NCBI RefSeq assembly: GCF_033558715.1
Contig: NZ_CP114606.1
Location: 992,001-1,056,000 of the forward strand
From: Acinetobacter sp. YWS30-1
GTDB taxonomy: Bacteria > Pseudomonadota > Gammaproteobacteria > Pseudomonadales > Moraxellaceae
DNA length: 64,000 nucleotides
Reading direction: 5' to 3'
The notes under the pieces are model-generated. The model was not told the DNA's origin, searched no databases, and worked only from the letters and a program-made list of their open reading frames with translations. The position numbers were made by a program, and so were the translations under genes. Below are positions 1 through 10,974 of this stretch, in pieces (within the stretch, counting starts at the first letter, position 1; every line of letters starts with the position of its first letter).

Positions 1-1034
1 TCCCAATCGACCAGTCCATAATGCAGACCACCCATACCAAACATCGGTTTGATCGTTGAACCTGGAGGATAAGCCCCTTGAACAGCACGGTTATAGAGTG
101 GTTGATCTAAACTGTCACGAAGGCCTGAATAGTCTTTGCTACTAATCCCGGTGACAAATAAATTAGGGTTAAAACTTGGACTGGAAACCAGCGCCAGAAT
201 TTCACCTGTACGTGGGTCAATCGCGACAATAGCACCACGACGACCGGCCAGTTGTTCAGTGGCAATGGTTTGTAGACCATAATCTAGTGACAAATACAGA
301 TCATTACCGCGTACCGGTTCTTTACGGCCTAAGTGGCGCAGGACATTACCGAAAGCATCAGCCTCAACAGATTCATTACCCGGTACACCATGTAAGAGAT
401 CTTCATAGTATTTTTCTACCCCTATTTTCCCGATCAGGTTAGACCCGGCATAGAGGTCCTTATCAATTTCTTTGAGTTCTTTGTCATTAATACGGCCGAC
501 ATAACCAATCACATGCGCGAAGAGTTCACCATGTGGATAGTAACGCGTCATCTGGGTTTCAATATTGACGCCTGGAAATAGATATTTTACTTCACTAAAA
601 CGGGCAATATCATTTTCATTCAGATTCAGCTTGATCGATACCCGCTCAGTTTTACGCGCCGTCTTGATTCGTGCCTGAAAACGTTCAATATCTTCTTCGG
701 TTAACTCCAGAATCGGTGTAAGACGTTTCAGCGTATCATCAATATCCTGCACATCGGCGCGGCTTAAGGTAGCTGTGAAAACAGGATAATTATCGGCAAG
801 TAAAATACCGTTACGATCGTAAATATAACCGCGTGCTGGCGCTAAAGGCTGCAGACGAATACGGTTCTGGTCAGAAGCCGTAGAGAAGGTTTCAAAATTA
901 AAAATTTGCAAATAGGCATAGCGGCTGACCAGCAGCAGCATAAAGAAAACCACAATACCGACAGAGATCCAGACCCGACTGCTATAGATGCGCTTTTCTT
1001 GTTGTGCATTTTTTAAAGGAAAGTGCTGCTTCAT
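1..1034 (-). CDS. mrdA: Penicillin-binding protein 2 (peptidoglycan transpeptidase), 5' part
   Basis: Elongation-specific D,D-transpeptidase of the rod complex, anchored in the inner membrane with its catalytic domain in the periplasm. The window contains about the first 344 residues; the gene runs off the left edge. One N-terminal membrane helix (about residues 17-37) is followed by the PBP dimerisation domain, and the transpeptidase domain begins near residue 260. The acylation motif S-T-I-K is visible with the serine at about residue 326, inside YPPGSTIKPM, which matches the position in E. coli PBP2. The start ATG at 1034 gives a short basic cytoplasmic tail (MKQHFPLKNAQQEKR). The C-terminal SxN and KTG motifs lie outside the window. 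The family call is firm. Confidence 0.95.
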   Translation of the reverse strand, partial: MKQHFPLKNAQQEKRIYSSRVWISVGIVVFFMLLLVSRYAYLQIFNFETFSTASDQNRIRLQPLAPARGYIYDRNGILLADNYPVFTATLSRADVQDIDDTLKRLTPILELTEEDIERFQARIKTARKTERVSIKLNLNENDIARFSEVKYLFPGVNIETQMTRYYPHGELFAHVIGYVGRINDKELKEIDKDLYAGSNLIGKIGVEKYYEDLLHGVPGNESVEADAFGNVLRHLGRKEPVRGNDLYLSLDYGLQTIATEQLAGRRGAIVAIDPRTGEILALVSSPSFNPNLFVTGISSKDYSGLRDSLDQPLYNRAVQGAYPPGSTIKPMFGMGGLHYGLVDW

Positions 1035-1268
1035 ACGCGATCGACTTAAGACCAGAGGGAAAGGAATCAAAGTGGAGTATTCTAGCGCAACTGTACGGGA
1101 TTTGATAATGGAAAACTGGCTGTAGCAATTCCTGTGTTTAAACTTTGACTTTGCAGACATGAAAATTGTAAAGTGCTGTATACAAGAGTTTTAATAATTC
1201 TGATAAAGTCAAAATTAAATAAAAATAGGACTCTACCAAAAACTATAATTAAGGAAGATGGTGAAGGA

Positions 1269-1787
1269 ATGAACAAAGTTTACCCTTTGTTGGCATTTGC
1301 ATTCTTTGCAAATGGGGTATATGCACATGATCAAGTGAATAATACGACAAACAGAACTGAGGATCGTGAGCCTAAAGCATTTAATGTTGGGGTCGGTTTT
1401 ACCCAGAAACTTATCCATCTAAACACTGAATGGGTGAATCCTTATGGGATTGCTTATGTGAAAGGTGGTGCTTTTCTCAACGATGATCGTACAGTTGGAG
1501 CACAAGTTGGCTTTCGTTATCCTGCACACCTCACCGGCAAGGACAAAAATGGTTATTATGTAGGGGCTTATGCCGGTCATATCGATAGCAAACAGGTTGA
1601 TGGCAAATACGAAAGCCGTTTAGGTGGGGGCATTGATCTGGCGTATGTTTTGCTTAGTTCAGAACGGATCAGCAGTTTTAGTATCGGTATTGGGGCGGGG
1701 GAGAAATTACAGGACAGTAATGGTCGCGTTGTAGCCAAAACTGAACCCAGACTACAATTCTCCTATACTTTAAGTATCGGTTTATAG
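1269..1787 (+). CDS. Small secreted beta-barrel-like protein, unknown function
   Basis: 172 residues. The ATG at 1269 was chosen because it opens directly into a signal peptide (MNKVYPLLAFAFFANGVYA, predicted cut before HD); an AAGGAAG box lies 11 bases upstream. The mature part is rich in alternating aromatic/glycine strands (VGVGF, YVKGGAF, GAQVGFRY, YVGAYAGH, GIDLAYVL, FSIGIGAG, LQFSYTLSIGL). This pattern is typical of a small outer-membrane barrel of the YfaZ-like kind. The C-terminus ends in Leu rather than the usual Phe. It stands alone between mrdA (divergent) and the DUF445 gene. The barrel assignment is inferred from the strand pattern; no specific function is recognised. Confidence 0.7.
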   Translation: MNKVYPLLAFAFFANGVYAHDQVNNTTNRTEDREPKAFNVGVGFTQKLIHLNTEWVNPYGIAYVKGGAFLNDDRTVGAQVGFRYPAHLTGKDKNGYYVGAYAGHIDSKQVDGKYESRLGGGIDLAYVLLSSERISSFSIGIGAGEKLQDSNGRVVAKTEPRLQFSYTLSIGL

Positions 1788-1852
1788 ACAAAATATTCAA
1801 CTTTATTAATACCTGTATTCTGTGAACAAAAAATTAAATATGGAATTTATGC

Positions 1853-3169
1853 ATGCTTGAGTACGTCAATGAATTGTGGCAAGCCTTCTTGAATCGCCCA
1901 GATTTTTGGGCAGTGCTCAGCATTATCCCGGTGACCGCATTCGTAACATGGGCTCACGTGTGGATGGCGCTAAAAATGGTGTTTTATCCAATTAATTTTT
2001 GGGGTTTTCATGTCGGGCCTGTTCCTGTTGGCTGGCAAGGTATTGTGCCGCGTAAAGCTGGAAGAATCTCAGGAATTATCACGGATAATACCTTGTCTAA
2101 ATTGGGTTCTATCCAAGAGTTCTTGCAGGCAATGGATCCGGATGATATGGCACGTATTATCGGGGAACAGGTCGGTTTTGAACTGGAACATCTGATTGAT
2201 GAAGTCATGATGGACCGAAATGCGGTGTTATGGGAAAACTTGCCTTATTCAATCAAGCGCCGTATTTATGCCCAAGCCCATAAACAGCTGCCACAGGTAT
2301 TAAAAGAATTGGTGACTGAACTGACCATGAACGTCGAGTCACTGGTCGATATGCGCGACATGGTGGTCAGTCAAATGGAAGGCGATCGTCGTTTAATGGT
2401 GCGCATGTTCCTGAAAGTCGGACAGAAAGAAATCAACTTTATCTGGCATATCAGTGCCCTGATCGGGATGTTCTTTGGCCTGTTCCAGATGGTGGTCTGG
2501 TTTGTGGTGCCATGGCACTGGACCGTACCGTTCTGGGCTGCTATCTGGGGCTTCCTGACTAACTGGATTGCGATCTGGATGGTGTTTAATCCGGTAGAAC
2601 CGCATTATATTAAATACCCGCAATTCTTTAAGCGTACAGCCGATCATAGATTCCCTTGGATCAAGCCGGTGATTCCAAGAATTGGCACCTATAACATACA
2701 AGGCGCATTTATGAAACGTCAGGAGGAAGTCTCTGACGTATTTGCAAGTGTGGTCACAGAAGATCTGATTACGCTAAAATCGATCATGACAGAAATGATG
2801 TATGGTGGTAAAAAAGATAAAACCCGCCGTATTGTCAAACGTCATATTAACGAAATTATGGAAACACCGCTGGTTCGGACCTCTTTACAGTTGTCTTTAG
2901 GACCAAAAGAGTATGCAAAACTCAAGACAGACTTGATCGATCGCTCGATTGAAATTACGATGGTGCCTGTAAGCGACCCTGCGTTTAATGCGAGCCGTGC
3001 ACAGAAGATCTACCAAATGTTTAGAGACCGCATACGTGATTTGACGCCTAACGAGTTTCAGAATCTATTACGTCCTGCTTTTCAGGAAGATGAATGGATC
3101 TTGATTGTCCTGGGGGGAGTTACCGGTTTTGTTGCGGGTTTAATCCATTTGTTTGTGGCTTTCTTATAA
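1853..3169 (+). CDS. DUF445 family membrane protein
   Basis: 438 residues. A hydrophobic helix lies near residues 18-45, two more near residues 195-245, and a C-terminal helix at about 415-438, with amphipathic charged regions between them. This fits the DUF445 (YjiN-like) inner-membrane family, whose function is unknown. The region around residue 78 (SIQEFLQAMDPDDMARIIGE) and the repeated domain after residue 280 are typical of the family. No strong ribosome binding site precedes the ATG. It is followed 82 bases later by adk on the same strand, but the gap leaves room for a separate promoter. The function remains open. Confidence 0.8.
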   Translation: MLEYVNELWQAFLNRPDFWAVLSIIPVTAFVTWAHVWMALKMVFYPINFWGFHVGPVPVGWQGIVPRKAGRISGIITDNTLSKLGSIQEFLQAMDPDDMARIIGEQVGFELEHLIDEVMMDRNAVLWENLPYSIKRRIYAQAHKQLPQVLKELVTELTMNVESLVDMRDMVVSQMEGDRRLMVRMFLKVGQKEINFIWHISALIGMFFGLFQMVVWFVVPWHWTVPFWAAIWGFLTNWIAIWMVFNPVEPHYIKYPQFFKRTADHRFPWIKPVIPRIGTYNIQGAFMKRQEEVSDVFASVVTEDLITLKSIMTEMMYGGKKDKTRRIVKRHINEIMETPLVRTSLQLSLGPKEYAKLKTDLIDRSIEITMVPVSDPAFNASRAQKIYQMFRDRIRDLTPNEFQNLLRPAFQEDEWILIVLGGVTGFVAGLIHLFVAFL

Positions 3170-3239
3170 TTAGATGCCAAAGAGCAGCACACGTTTTGGT
3201 CGTGTGAAGCTGGGTATCTTATACATAGTTAAAAAATGA

Positions 3240-3911
<672 letters not shown>

Positions 3912-3936
3912 TCGGTTTCCGATCATTTTGACTTTC

Positions 3937-3969
3937 AAAGAGCCCTAAGTCATATTAGGGCTCTTTTTA
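3937..3969 (+). terminator. Rho-independent terminator of adk
   Basis: A stem built from AAAGAGCCCTAA and TTAGGGCTCTTT closes a short loop and ends in a T run, 25 bases after the adk stop. Confidence 0.9.
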
Positions 3970-3993
3970 TTGTATTGTTCAAAAGGATCTGCT

Positions 3994-4203
3994 GTGAAAT
4001 TTGCTGTATTGGGATTGATGATTGTATTTCTGGCAGTACTGTTTGCGCTGTTCTATGTGAGCTTTAAGATGTTAAAAAAAGTACGCCAGGAAGAACGTGC
4101 TGAGAATGCCGGTAAGGTGCCTGAGCGTCAGCTGCATCCCAAATTACAGGCTGAGCTTGAGCAAAAGCGCAAGCAAGAACAGGCTGAGCAAAATAAAAAA
4201 TAA
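3994..4203 (+). CDS. Small single-pass membrane protein, unknown function
   Basis: 69 residues from the GTG at 3994, which has an AAAAGGA box six bases upstream. A TTG further upstream would lie inside the adk terminator and was rejected. One membrane helix (about residues 3-27, VLGLMIVFLAVLFALFYVSF) is followed by a basic, Lys/Glu/Gln-rich cytoplasmic tail. The tail ends in a coil-forming stretch (ELEQKRKQEQAEQNKK). It resembles the many small membrane-anchored charged proteins of Acinetobacter; no function is recognised. Confidence 0.7.
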   Translation: MKFAVLGLMIVFLAVLFALFYVSFKMLKKVRQEERAENAGKVPERQLHPKLQAELEQKRKQEQAEQNKK

Positions 4204-4237
4204 AAACTTTTCGAGTACTTAAATTAAAAAGCTGAAC

Positions 4238-4951
4238 CTAGCGTTCAGCTTCAATATTTTTCACCGGAATTGCGCGACCTGCGCAAAATTCAAAACGGTC
4301 TGGCCAGTTACAGACATCGGCGACCACACATTCATGACACTTCGGTTTACGTGCGATGCAGCAATAGCGGCCATGTAAAATCAGCCAGTGATGTGAATCA
4401 ATAATAAATTCTTTTGGAATCACTTTGACCAGACGATGCTCGACCTCAAGCACGTTTTTACCCACCGCCAACCCGGTACGGTTACCAACACGAAAAATAT
4501 GCGTATCCACAGCCATGGTCGGTTGGCCAAAGGCGGTATTTAGCACCACATTCGCTGTTTTGCGTCCTACACCCGGTAAAGCTTCCAGATCTGCACGATT
4601 GTCCGGTACTACGCTGTTATGCTTCTTGATTAACATTTCACAGGCTTTAATGACGTTCACAGCTTTGGAATTATACAGGCCAATCGTTTTGATATATTCC
4701 TTCAGCCCATCCACGCCGAGTGCATAAATCGCTTCCGGTGTATTGGCGACCGGAAACAGTTTATCGGTGGCTTTATTCACGCTCACATCCGTAGCTTGGG
4801 CAGACAGGGTCACTGCAACCAGTAATTCAAATGGACTGGAATAATTCAATTCAGTTTTTGGATTCGGACGCTGCTCACGCAGGCGCTCAAAGAAAGTCTG
4901 AATCTGTTTTTTAGTCATGTTTTTTACAGGCTTAGCTGTTACTGTAGTCAT
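4238..4951 (-). CDS. nth: Endonuclease III (DNA glycosylase/AP lyase)
   Basis: Removes oxidised pyrimidines from DNA and nicks the abasic site by beta-elimination. The product is 237 residues against 211 in E. coli; the extra length is mainly an N-terminal extension (MTTVTAKPVKNMTKK). The helix-hairpin-helix LPGVGRKTANVVLN carries the catalytic Lys, and VDTHIFRVGNR carries the catalytic Asp. The C-terminal 4Fe-4S loop is C-x6-C-x2-C-x5-C, fully conserved. The start lies four bases after the stop of the RnfB-like gene upstream, so the two are co-transcribed. This matches the rsx-nth arrangement in E. coli. Confidence 0.97.
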   Translation of the reverse strand: MTTVTAKPVKNMTKKQIQTFFERLREQRPNPKTELNYSSPFELLVAVTLSAQATDVSVNKATDKLFPVANTPEAIYALGVDGLKEYIKTIGLYNSKAVNVIKACEMLIKKHNSVVPDNRADLEALPGVGRKTANVVLNTAFGQPTMAVDTHIFRVGNRTGLAVGKNVLEVEHRLVKVIPKEFIIDSHHWLILHGRYCCIARKPKCHECVVADVCNWPDRFEFCAGRAIPVKNIEAER

Positions 4952-4955
4952 GATC

Positions 4956-5747
4956 TTATCCCTGTAAAGCCTGTAATTGCTGCATCAGTTCTTCAAGTTG
5001 CAGACGTTTGCGTGCATCCTCACGGACCGAAAGCTGTTTTTCTAACTTTTTGATTTGTGTACGTAATTTTGCAAGTTCAATCGTGGTTTTGGCATCAAGT
5101 GTAACCACTTCATCTGCTGGTTTTTGCACGATTTCAATGACAGGAACCTGATCGACCTGAGCAGAGAACTGGGCAAATAGGGTTGTATTAATCTCGGCAC
5201 GAACGACAGGTCCCTTACGGTTGATGCGACGTTTTTCTTCGCGTTGAATATGCGCGTAGTAACGTTTGCGCAAGTCATCCTGTTCAGCAATACGTTGAGC
5301 TTCAGTTGGCAAAGGCTGAAGATCTTCAACTAGATCAATACAGTCTACCGGGCAAGGCGGAATACAGAGTTCACAGCCGGTACACAAGTCAGTGAGCACG
5401 GTATGCATCAATTTGCCTGAGCCAATGATCGCATCGACCGGGCAAGCGCTAATGCATTTGGTACAGCCAATGCATTCATCTTCACGGATCATGGCTTTCA
5501 TGCGCTGAGGACGACCATCCGCCTGAATGGGCCAGACGCTTTCTTCAGCGGGCAGTTTAGAACGATTTAACAATGTTGCCAGAGCATCAGCGACTGGCTG
5601 TCCACCCGGTATACATTTATTGGCATCTTCGCCCTCAGCAATGGATTGAGCATAGGGCAAGCAGCCATCACGATGACCACATAGACCGCACTGGGTTTGG
5701 GGCAATAAAGCATCAATAGACTGGACTAGAGAGATTTGCGAATTCAT
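4956..5747 (-). CDS. RnfB/RsxB-like iron-sulfur protein without membrane helix
   Basis: 263 residues. The N-terminal part matches the FeS domain of RnfB ([16 protein letters not shown]). It is followed by two classical 4Fe-4S ferredoxin motifs, [12 protein letters not shown] and [12 protein letters not shown], around residues 92-135. The N-terminal membrane anchor of true RnfB is absent. In its place there is a C-terminal extension of about 110 residues ending in a coiled coil ([17 protein letters not shown]). The first FeS motif has five residues between the second and third Cys where RnfB has four. No other rnf/rsx gene is nearby. It probably transfers electrons as a soluble ferredoxin, perhaps to the cluster of Nth encoded next to it, but that partner is inference. 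Confidence 0.85.
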   Translation of the reverse strand: MNSQISLVQSIDALLPQTQCGLCGHRDGCLPYAQSIAEGEDANKCIPGGQPVADALATLLNRSKLPAEESVWPIQADGRPQRMKAMIREDECIGCTKCISACPVDAIIGSGKLMHTVLTDLCTGCELCIPPCPVDCIDLVEDLQPLPTEAQRIAEQDDLRKRYYAHIQREEKRRINRKGPVVRAEINTTLFAQFSAQVDQVPVIEIVQKPADEVVTLDAKTTIELAKLRTQIKKLEKQLSVREDARKRLQLEELMQQLQALQG

Positions 5748-7438
<1,691 letters not shown>

Positions 7439-7458
7439 GTCTGACTTAGTTTAAGCTT

Positions 7459-7491
7459 AAAAAAAACCGAGGTGAATGCCTCGGTTTTTTT
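7459..7491 (+). terminator. Terminator of gdhA
   Basis: The stem AAAACCGAGG / CCTCGGTTTT is followed by seven T. It also has an A run on the other side, so it can serve the convergent lipoprotein gene that ends at 7509. Confidence 0.9.
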
Positions 7492-7508
7492 ATGTTCAGA
7501 TTTTATCT

Positions 7509-8291
7509 TTAAAGAGTGCCTTTGACTGTTTCACGCTCTACAGCCATGTCGAATATATAGGCATATTTAGACTGGTCAGCTGCCGGATTTTTGATTTCAT
7601 AACGTTTAACCCGAATAATCTGACGCTCATTCGGTGAATGCTGAAAACCTTCAATCTGGTCGTAAAATAAAGTCCAGTCTTTATCGACTTGAGTCTTTAA
7701 GCCTTTTTCATCATATTTGATTTCTTTTACTTGCAAGCAGGTTTGTTGAGCTACACCCGTACAGGCTTTAGTCTGGGGTGAAACTTCCAGGAAAATAGTT
7801 TCTGCCTGACCTTGGTATTTGGTTTCCGGTGTCATTTTTCCGGTAAAGACATATTTTTGACCATCAGCTGCAGTAATACTCAGTTTCGGCTGATTGGCAT
7901 CACTTGGATCCAGGCTAAACGGAATATCACGCTTTTGCAGAAGCTGGCTGATAAAATGTTCCTGTTCCATTAATGGTGCATCACACGCCATCATGGTGCC
8001 CATCATGTCACCCGTACTCAGGGTATTATCTTTAACAGTCCAGCTCGTGCCAAGGCCATTACAGCCAGAAGCTACACTCAGTCTGCCTTGCTGATCAAAG
8101 CTCAGAACAATCGGGCGTTGCAGCCCACGATCAAGTTCCCAGGTATAAGCGGGCAAAATTTGTGTAGGCGTTTTTAATGTGGTGGATAGAGTAGAAATAG
8201 CCGGATCTCCTGAAGTGGCAGGAAGATGTGAAGATTGACATGCAGTTAAAGCCAAAGGGAGCAGGGCAAGCGCAAAAATACTGAATTTCAT
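7509..8291 (-). CDS. META and DUF4377 domain lipoprotein
   Basis: 260 residues. The signal sequence ends in the lipobox LTAC (Cys at about residue 18), so the mature protein is lipid-anchored. Residues about 45-150 form a META/HslJ-like domain (YTWELDR, LSVASGCNGLGTSW, MMACDAPLMEQE). The C-terminal third fits DUF4377 (CLQVKEIKYD, IEGFQHSPNERQIIRVKRYEI). This two-domain arrangement is common in Acinetobacter. The META fold is associated with secreted, heat-shock-related proteins such as HslJ; the actual role is unknown. It is a single gene, convergent with gdhA. Confidence 0.85.
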   Translation of the reverse strand: MKFSIFALALLPLALTACQSSHLPATSGDPAISTLSTTLKTPTQILPAYTWELDRGLQRPIVLSFDQQGRLSVASGCNGLGTSWTVKDNTLSTGDMMGTMMACDAPLMEQEHFISQLLQKRDIPFSLDPSDANQPKLSITAADGQKYVFTGKMTPETKYQGQAETIFLEVSPQTKACTGVAQQTCLQVKEIKYDEKGLKTQVDKDWTLFYDQIEGFQHSPNERQIIRVKRYEIKNPAADQSKYAYIFDMAVERETVKGTL

Positions 8292-8430
8292 TGGTTTATA
8301 TTCTATGTGCTAAAGTTTCAACGTGATTATAATCAAGAGATTAACAAAAAATATGGATAAAAATCGTAGCTTTTGCTAACAAAATGTATCCAAATTAAAA
8401 AGTCAGATTTTAAATAAGCGGAGCTATCGG

Positions 8431-9207
8431 TTAGTCAAAACGGTAAATATCCATTCCCAAAGCGCCCATCGTAAAGCTGCTATGCACGATACTGAAACGG
8501 TTTCCAGTGCCCATGGCAAAGAACAGTGGAGCAAAGTGTTCCAGCGTTGGGTGATTACGTTTTAACTGAGGAATAGACTGCCAGTCCAGAACGGCATCAA
8601 AATCGCTATGGGTTAATTTATTGGCCACATAGTTACGGAAGGTCGATGCCCATTCCGGAACTTCATCGCTATTTCCCTGCCAGGACAATTCACGCAAATT
8701 ATGGGTAATGCTCCCTGACCCGATCAGAAAAACCTGCTGCTCACGAAGTGGCGCCAACGTCTGGCCAATCTTGTAAATCTCTTCTGCACTCATCGACATT
8801 GGTAAAGAAATTTCAACCACCGGGATATCTGCTTCTGGATACATATGTAAGAGCGGCATCCAGACGCCATGATCACGTGGACGGGTGCTGTTGGCATGTG
8901 CAGAGAAACCGGTATTGGCCAATAAGCCCAAGACTTGCTCAGCCAGCTCTGGGTTGCCAGGAGCAGGATAGCGTAACTCATATAACTCAGATGGAAAGCC
9001 ACGGAAATCATGCCAGGTTTCAGGACGAATACCTGTATTGACTTCCAAAGCTTCACTTTCCCAATGTGCCGACATAACAATGATGGCAGTTGGACGTGGC
9101 AGATTCAGGCTTAAACGGTGCAATGCCGGGCCAACCTGCTCAGGATTGAGCGCGAGCATGGGAGAACCATGAGAAATAAATAAGCCGGGCAAAGTCTGTA
9201 AGTTCAT
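8431..9207 (-). CDS. ygiD: DODA-type extradiol ring-cleavage dioxygenase (YgiD-like)
   Basis: 258 residues, similar along its length to E. coli YgiD, a 4,5-DOPA extradiol dioxygenase of the LigB superfamily. The metal-binding histidines expected for the class are present: ISHGSP near the N-terminus, SAHWES near residue 47, the RDHGVW segment near residue 112, and SGSITHNLREL near residue 165. The enzyme uses non-haem metal to open catechol-like rings. The true substrate cannot be read from the sequence. It is an isolated gene with its own spacing on both sides. Confidence 0.88.
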   Translation of the reverse strand: MNLQTLPGLFISHGSPMLALNPEQVGPALHRLSLNLPRPTAIIVMSAHWESEALEVNTGIRPETWHDFRGFPSELYELRYPAPGNPELAEQVLGLLANTGFSAHANSTRPRDHGVWMPLLHMYPEADIPVVEISLPMSMSAEEIYKIGQTLAPLREQQVFLIGSGSITHNLRELSWQGNSDEVPEWASTFRNYVANKLTHSDFDAVLDWQSIPQLKRNHPTLEHFAPLFFAMGTGNRFSIVHSSFTMGALGMDIYRFD

Positions 9208-9313
9208 AAGTCAAACCACATTAGTTCAATGTCTTAATCATGCAATAAAAAGGGAAACAAAGGCAGGGGTGATTGTTCAACAAAACGTTGCATAATCAGA
9301 ACGCATCAACGGA

Positions 9314-9796
9314 TCATCCTGCACGGTGATAAGGATGATTATGGTTGATGCTCATAGCGCGATACAGTTGTTCAATCAGCATTACACGGACTAGCGGATG
9401 TGGCAAGGTGAGTTTAGAGAGGGACCAATGCCAGGCTGCTGCTTTTCGGACTGCTTCAGAATGGCCATCTGGCCCACCAATCGCCAAAGCAATATCATGA
9501 CCTTCCAGCATCCAGCCTTTCATGGTTTCAGCCAGTTTTTCCGTACTAAACTCACGGCCACCAACTTCCAGTGCAATCAGGACTTCATTCTGTTTTAAGG
9601 CATTTAAAATACTGTCACCTTCAATATTCCGGTATTTCAGAATATCGGCTTCAGAATCGTTTTTGCCCCGTTTCGCCATGGGCAATTCAACCACCTGAGT
9701 CTGTACAAAAGGCTGAATACGCTTGAAATAATCTTCAAAGCCTGTCAGCACCCAAGCCGGCATTTTCTGGCCGATGGTTAAGATACGGATTTTCAT
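9314..9796 (-). CDS. rlmH: 23S rRNA pseudouridine-1915 N3-methyltransferase
   Basis: SPOUT-family methyltransferase that acts on helix 69 of assembled 70S ribosomes. 160 residues, against 155 in E. coli. The knot region has the SAM-binding glycines (LEVGGREFST and ALAIGGPDGHS). The conserved C-terminal segment MLIEQLYRAMSINHNHPYHR is present, with Met where most homologues have Trp after RA. No rsfS gene precedes it, unlike in E. coli. Confidence 0.96.
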   Translation of the reverse strand: MKIRILTIGQKMPAWVLTGFEDYFKRIQPFVQTQVVELPMAKRGKNDSEADILKYRNIEGDSILNALKQNEVLIALEVGGREFSTEKLAETMKGWMLEGHDIALAIGGPDGHSEAVRKAAAWHWSLSKLTLPHPLVRVMLIEQLYRAMSINHNHPYHRAG

Positions 9797-9951
9797 AGAA
9801 CTGGATCAATAATTAGATACTTCATTATAACGATCAAACAACACGAAGTTGAGCTAGGGAAACAAATTGAAATTGAAATCATGAATTTAATGTTGCTTTA
9901 ATATCCATAATTCAAGTATCCGCTTGATAATAAAGGAATGGATAATAAGAA

Positions 9952-10911
9952 ATGCGGACCAGTCTCATTATTAAAAGATATTGTACTTTTCTACTAATTA
10001 TTCTCGGTTTAACCAGTTCAGGCATGAGCTTTGCTGCACCTGCAAATTTTTCCTCCAAACAGGCACAGACAGAACATCTGGAACTGTTTATCAAACAAAT
10101 TATCAGTGTAGATGAATACCGGAATTTTAAAAATACCAGTGAATTAAACCGGGTCTCAGCATGGCTCAAAGAACAGATGCGTTTACTTGGCATTCCTTGC
10201 CAATTTCAAAACTATATTGTAAATAGCCTAAGCTATAGAAATGTGGTGTGTCAACTGAATGCCAAAGCCAAAACCAAACTGGTTATTGGCGCGCATTATG
10301 ATGTCTTTAGTGATCTGTATGGAGCAGATAACAATGCTTCCGGTGTAGCAGGGGTACTGGAAACAGCTCGATTATTGGCCTTACAAAAGTCAAAACTCAA
10401 ACATAATATCGAGTTTGCCTTCTATACACTGGAGGAGCCACCCTATTTCAAGACTGAACATATGGGAAGCTATCTACATGCCAAAGCATTAAAGGCCCAG
10501 AAACAAAAAGTGAAAGGTGTCATTATTCTGGATTCTATTGGTTATTATGATGAAAATCTGGTGCAGACCTATCCGACAGGATTAAAATGGATCTATCCCC
10601 GACATGGAAACTTTATTGCTGCGATTGGACATTTGGCATCAGCCGGTTTGACAGGAGATTACTGCACGTCCATGCAACGTTTCAAGCGGCTAGACTGTCA
10701 GCGTTTTATTAGTCCGGCATTTGCTCAGGACATGAATTTTTCTGGCTATTTGAATTATGCCAAGTTTAACTATTCAACTATGCTGATTACAGACACAGCG
10801 CATTATCGTAATCCTTACTACAATACCGAGCAGGATACCTTAGATAAACTGGATCTGACCAAGATGGCTCAGGTCGTGAATGGTTTGGTCGATATGGTGA
10901 TTCGCCTTTAA
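9952..10911 (+). CDS. Secreted M28-family zinc aminopeptidase-like protein
   Basis: 319 residues with a signal peptide (about residues 1-28, cut near SFA-AP), hence periplasmic or secreted. The M28 metal ligands are recognisable: GAHYDV (first His and Asp), the DNNASGVAG motif with the bridging Asp, the catalytic Glu pair in YTLEEPP, and Asp in ILDSIGYY. A later His in DTAHYRNPYY fits the last zinc ligand. The substrate is unknown; the family includes aminopeptidases and glutaminyl cyclases. It ends at a bidirectional terminator shared with lon. Confidence 0.85.
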   Translation: MRTSLIIKRYCTFLLIILGLTSSGMSFAAPANFSSKQAQTEHLELFIKQIISVDEYRNFKNTSELNRVSAWLKEQMRLLGIPCQFQNYIVNSLSYRNVVCQLNAKAKTKLVIGAHYDVFSDLYGADNNASGVAGVLETARLLALQKSKLKHNIEFAFYTLEEPPYFKTEHMGSYLHAKALKAQKQKVKGVIILDSIGYYDENLVQTYPTGLKWIYPRHGNFIAAIGHLASAGLTGDYCTSMQRFKRLDCQRFISPAFAQDMNFSGYLNYAKFNYSTMLITDTAHYRNPYYNTEQDTLDKLDLTKMAQVVNGLVDMVIRL

Positions 10912-10929
10912 TTGTCTTCACCTAGATAC

Positions 10930-10959
10930 AAAAACACCCTGCCAGAGCAGGGTGTTTTT
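10930..10959. terminator. Bidirectional terminator between M28 peptidase gene and lon
   Basis: AAAAACACCCTG and CAGGGTGTTTTT form a stem with T runs on both strands, between two convergent genes. Confidence 0.88.
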
Positions 10960-10974
10960 CAAAGCCTTTAGGTC

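Noticed and set aside
3970..4203. TTG start giving a 77-residue protein after adk
   Set aside because: The TTG lies in the adk terminator; GTG 3994 has a proper ribosome binding site.
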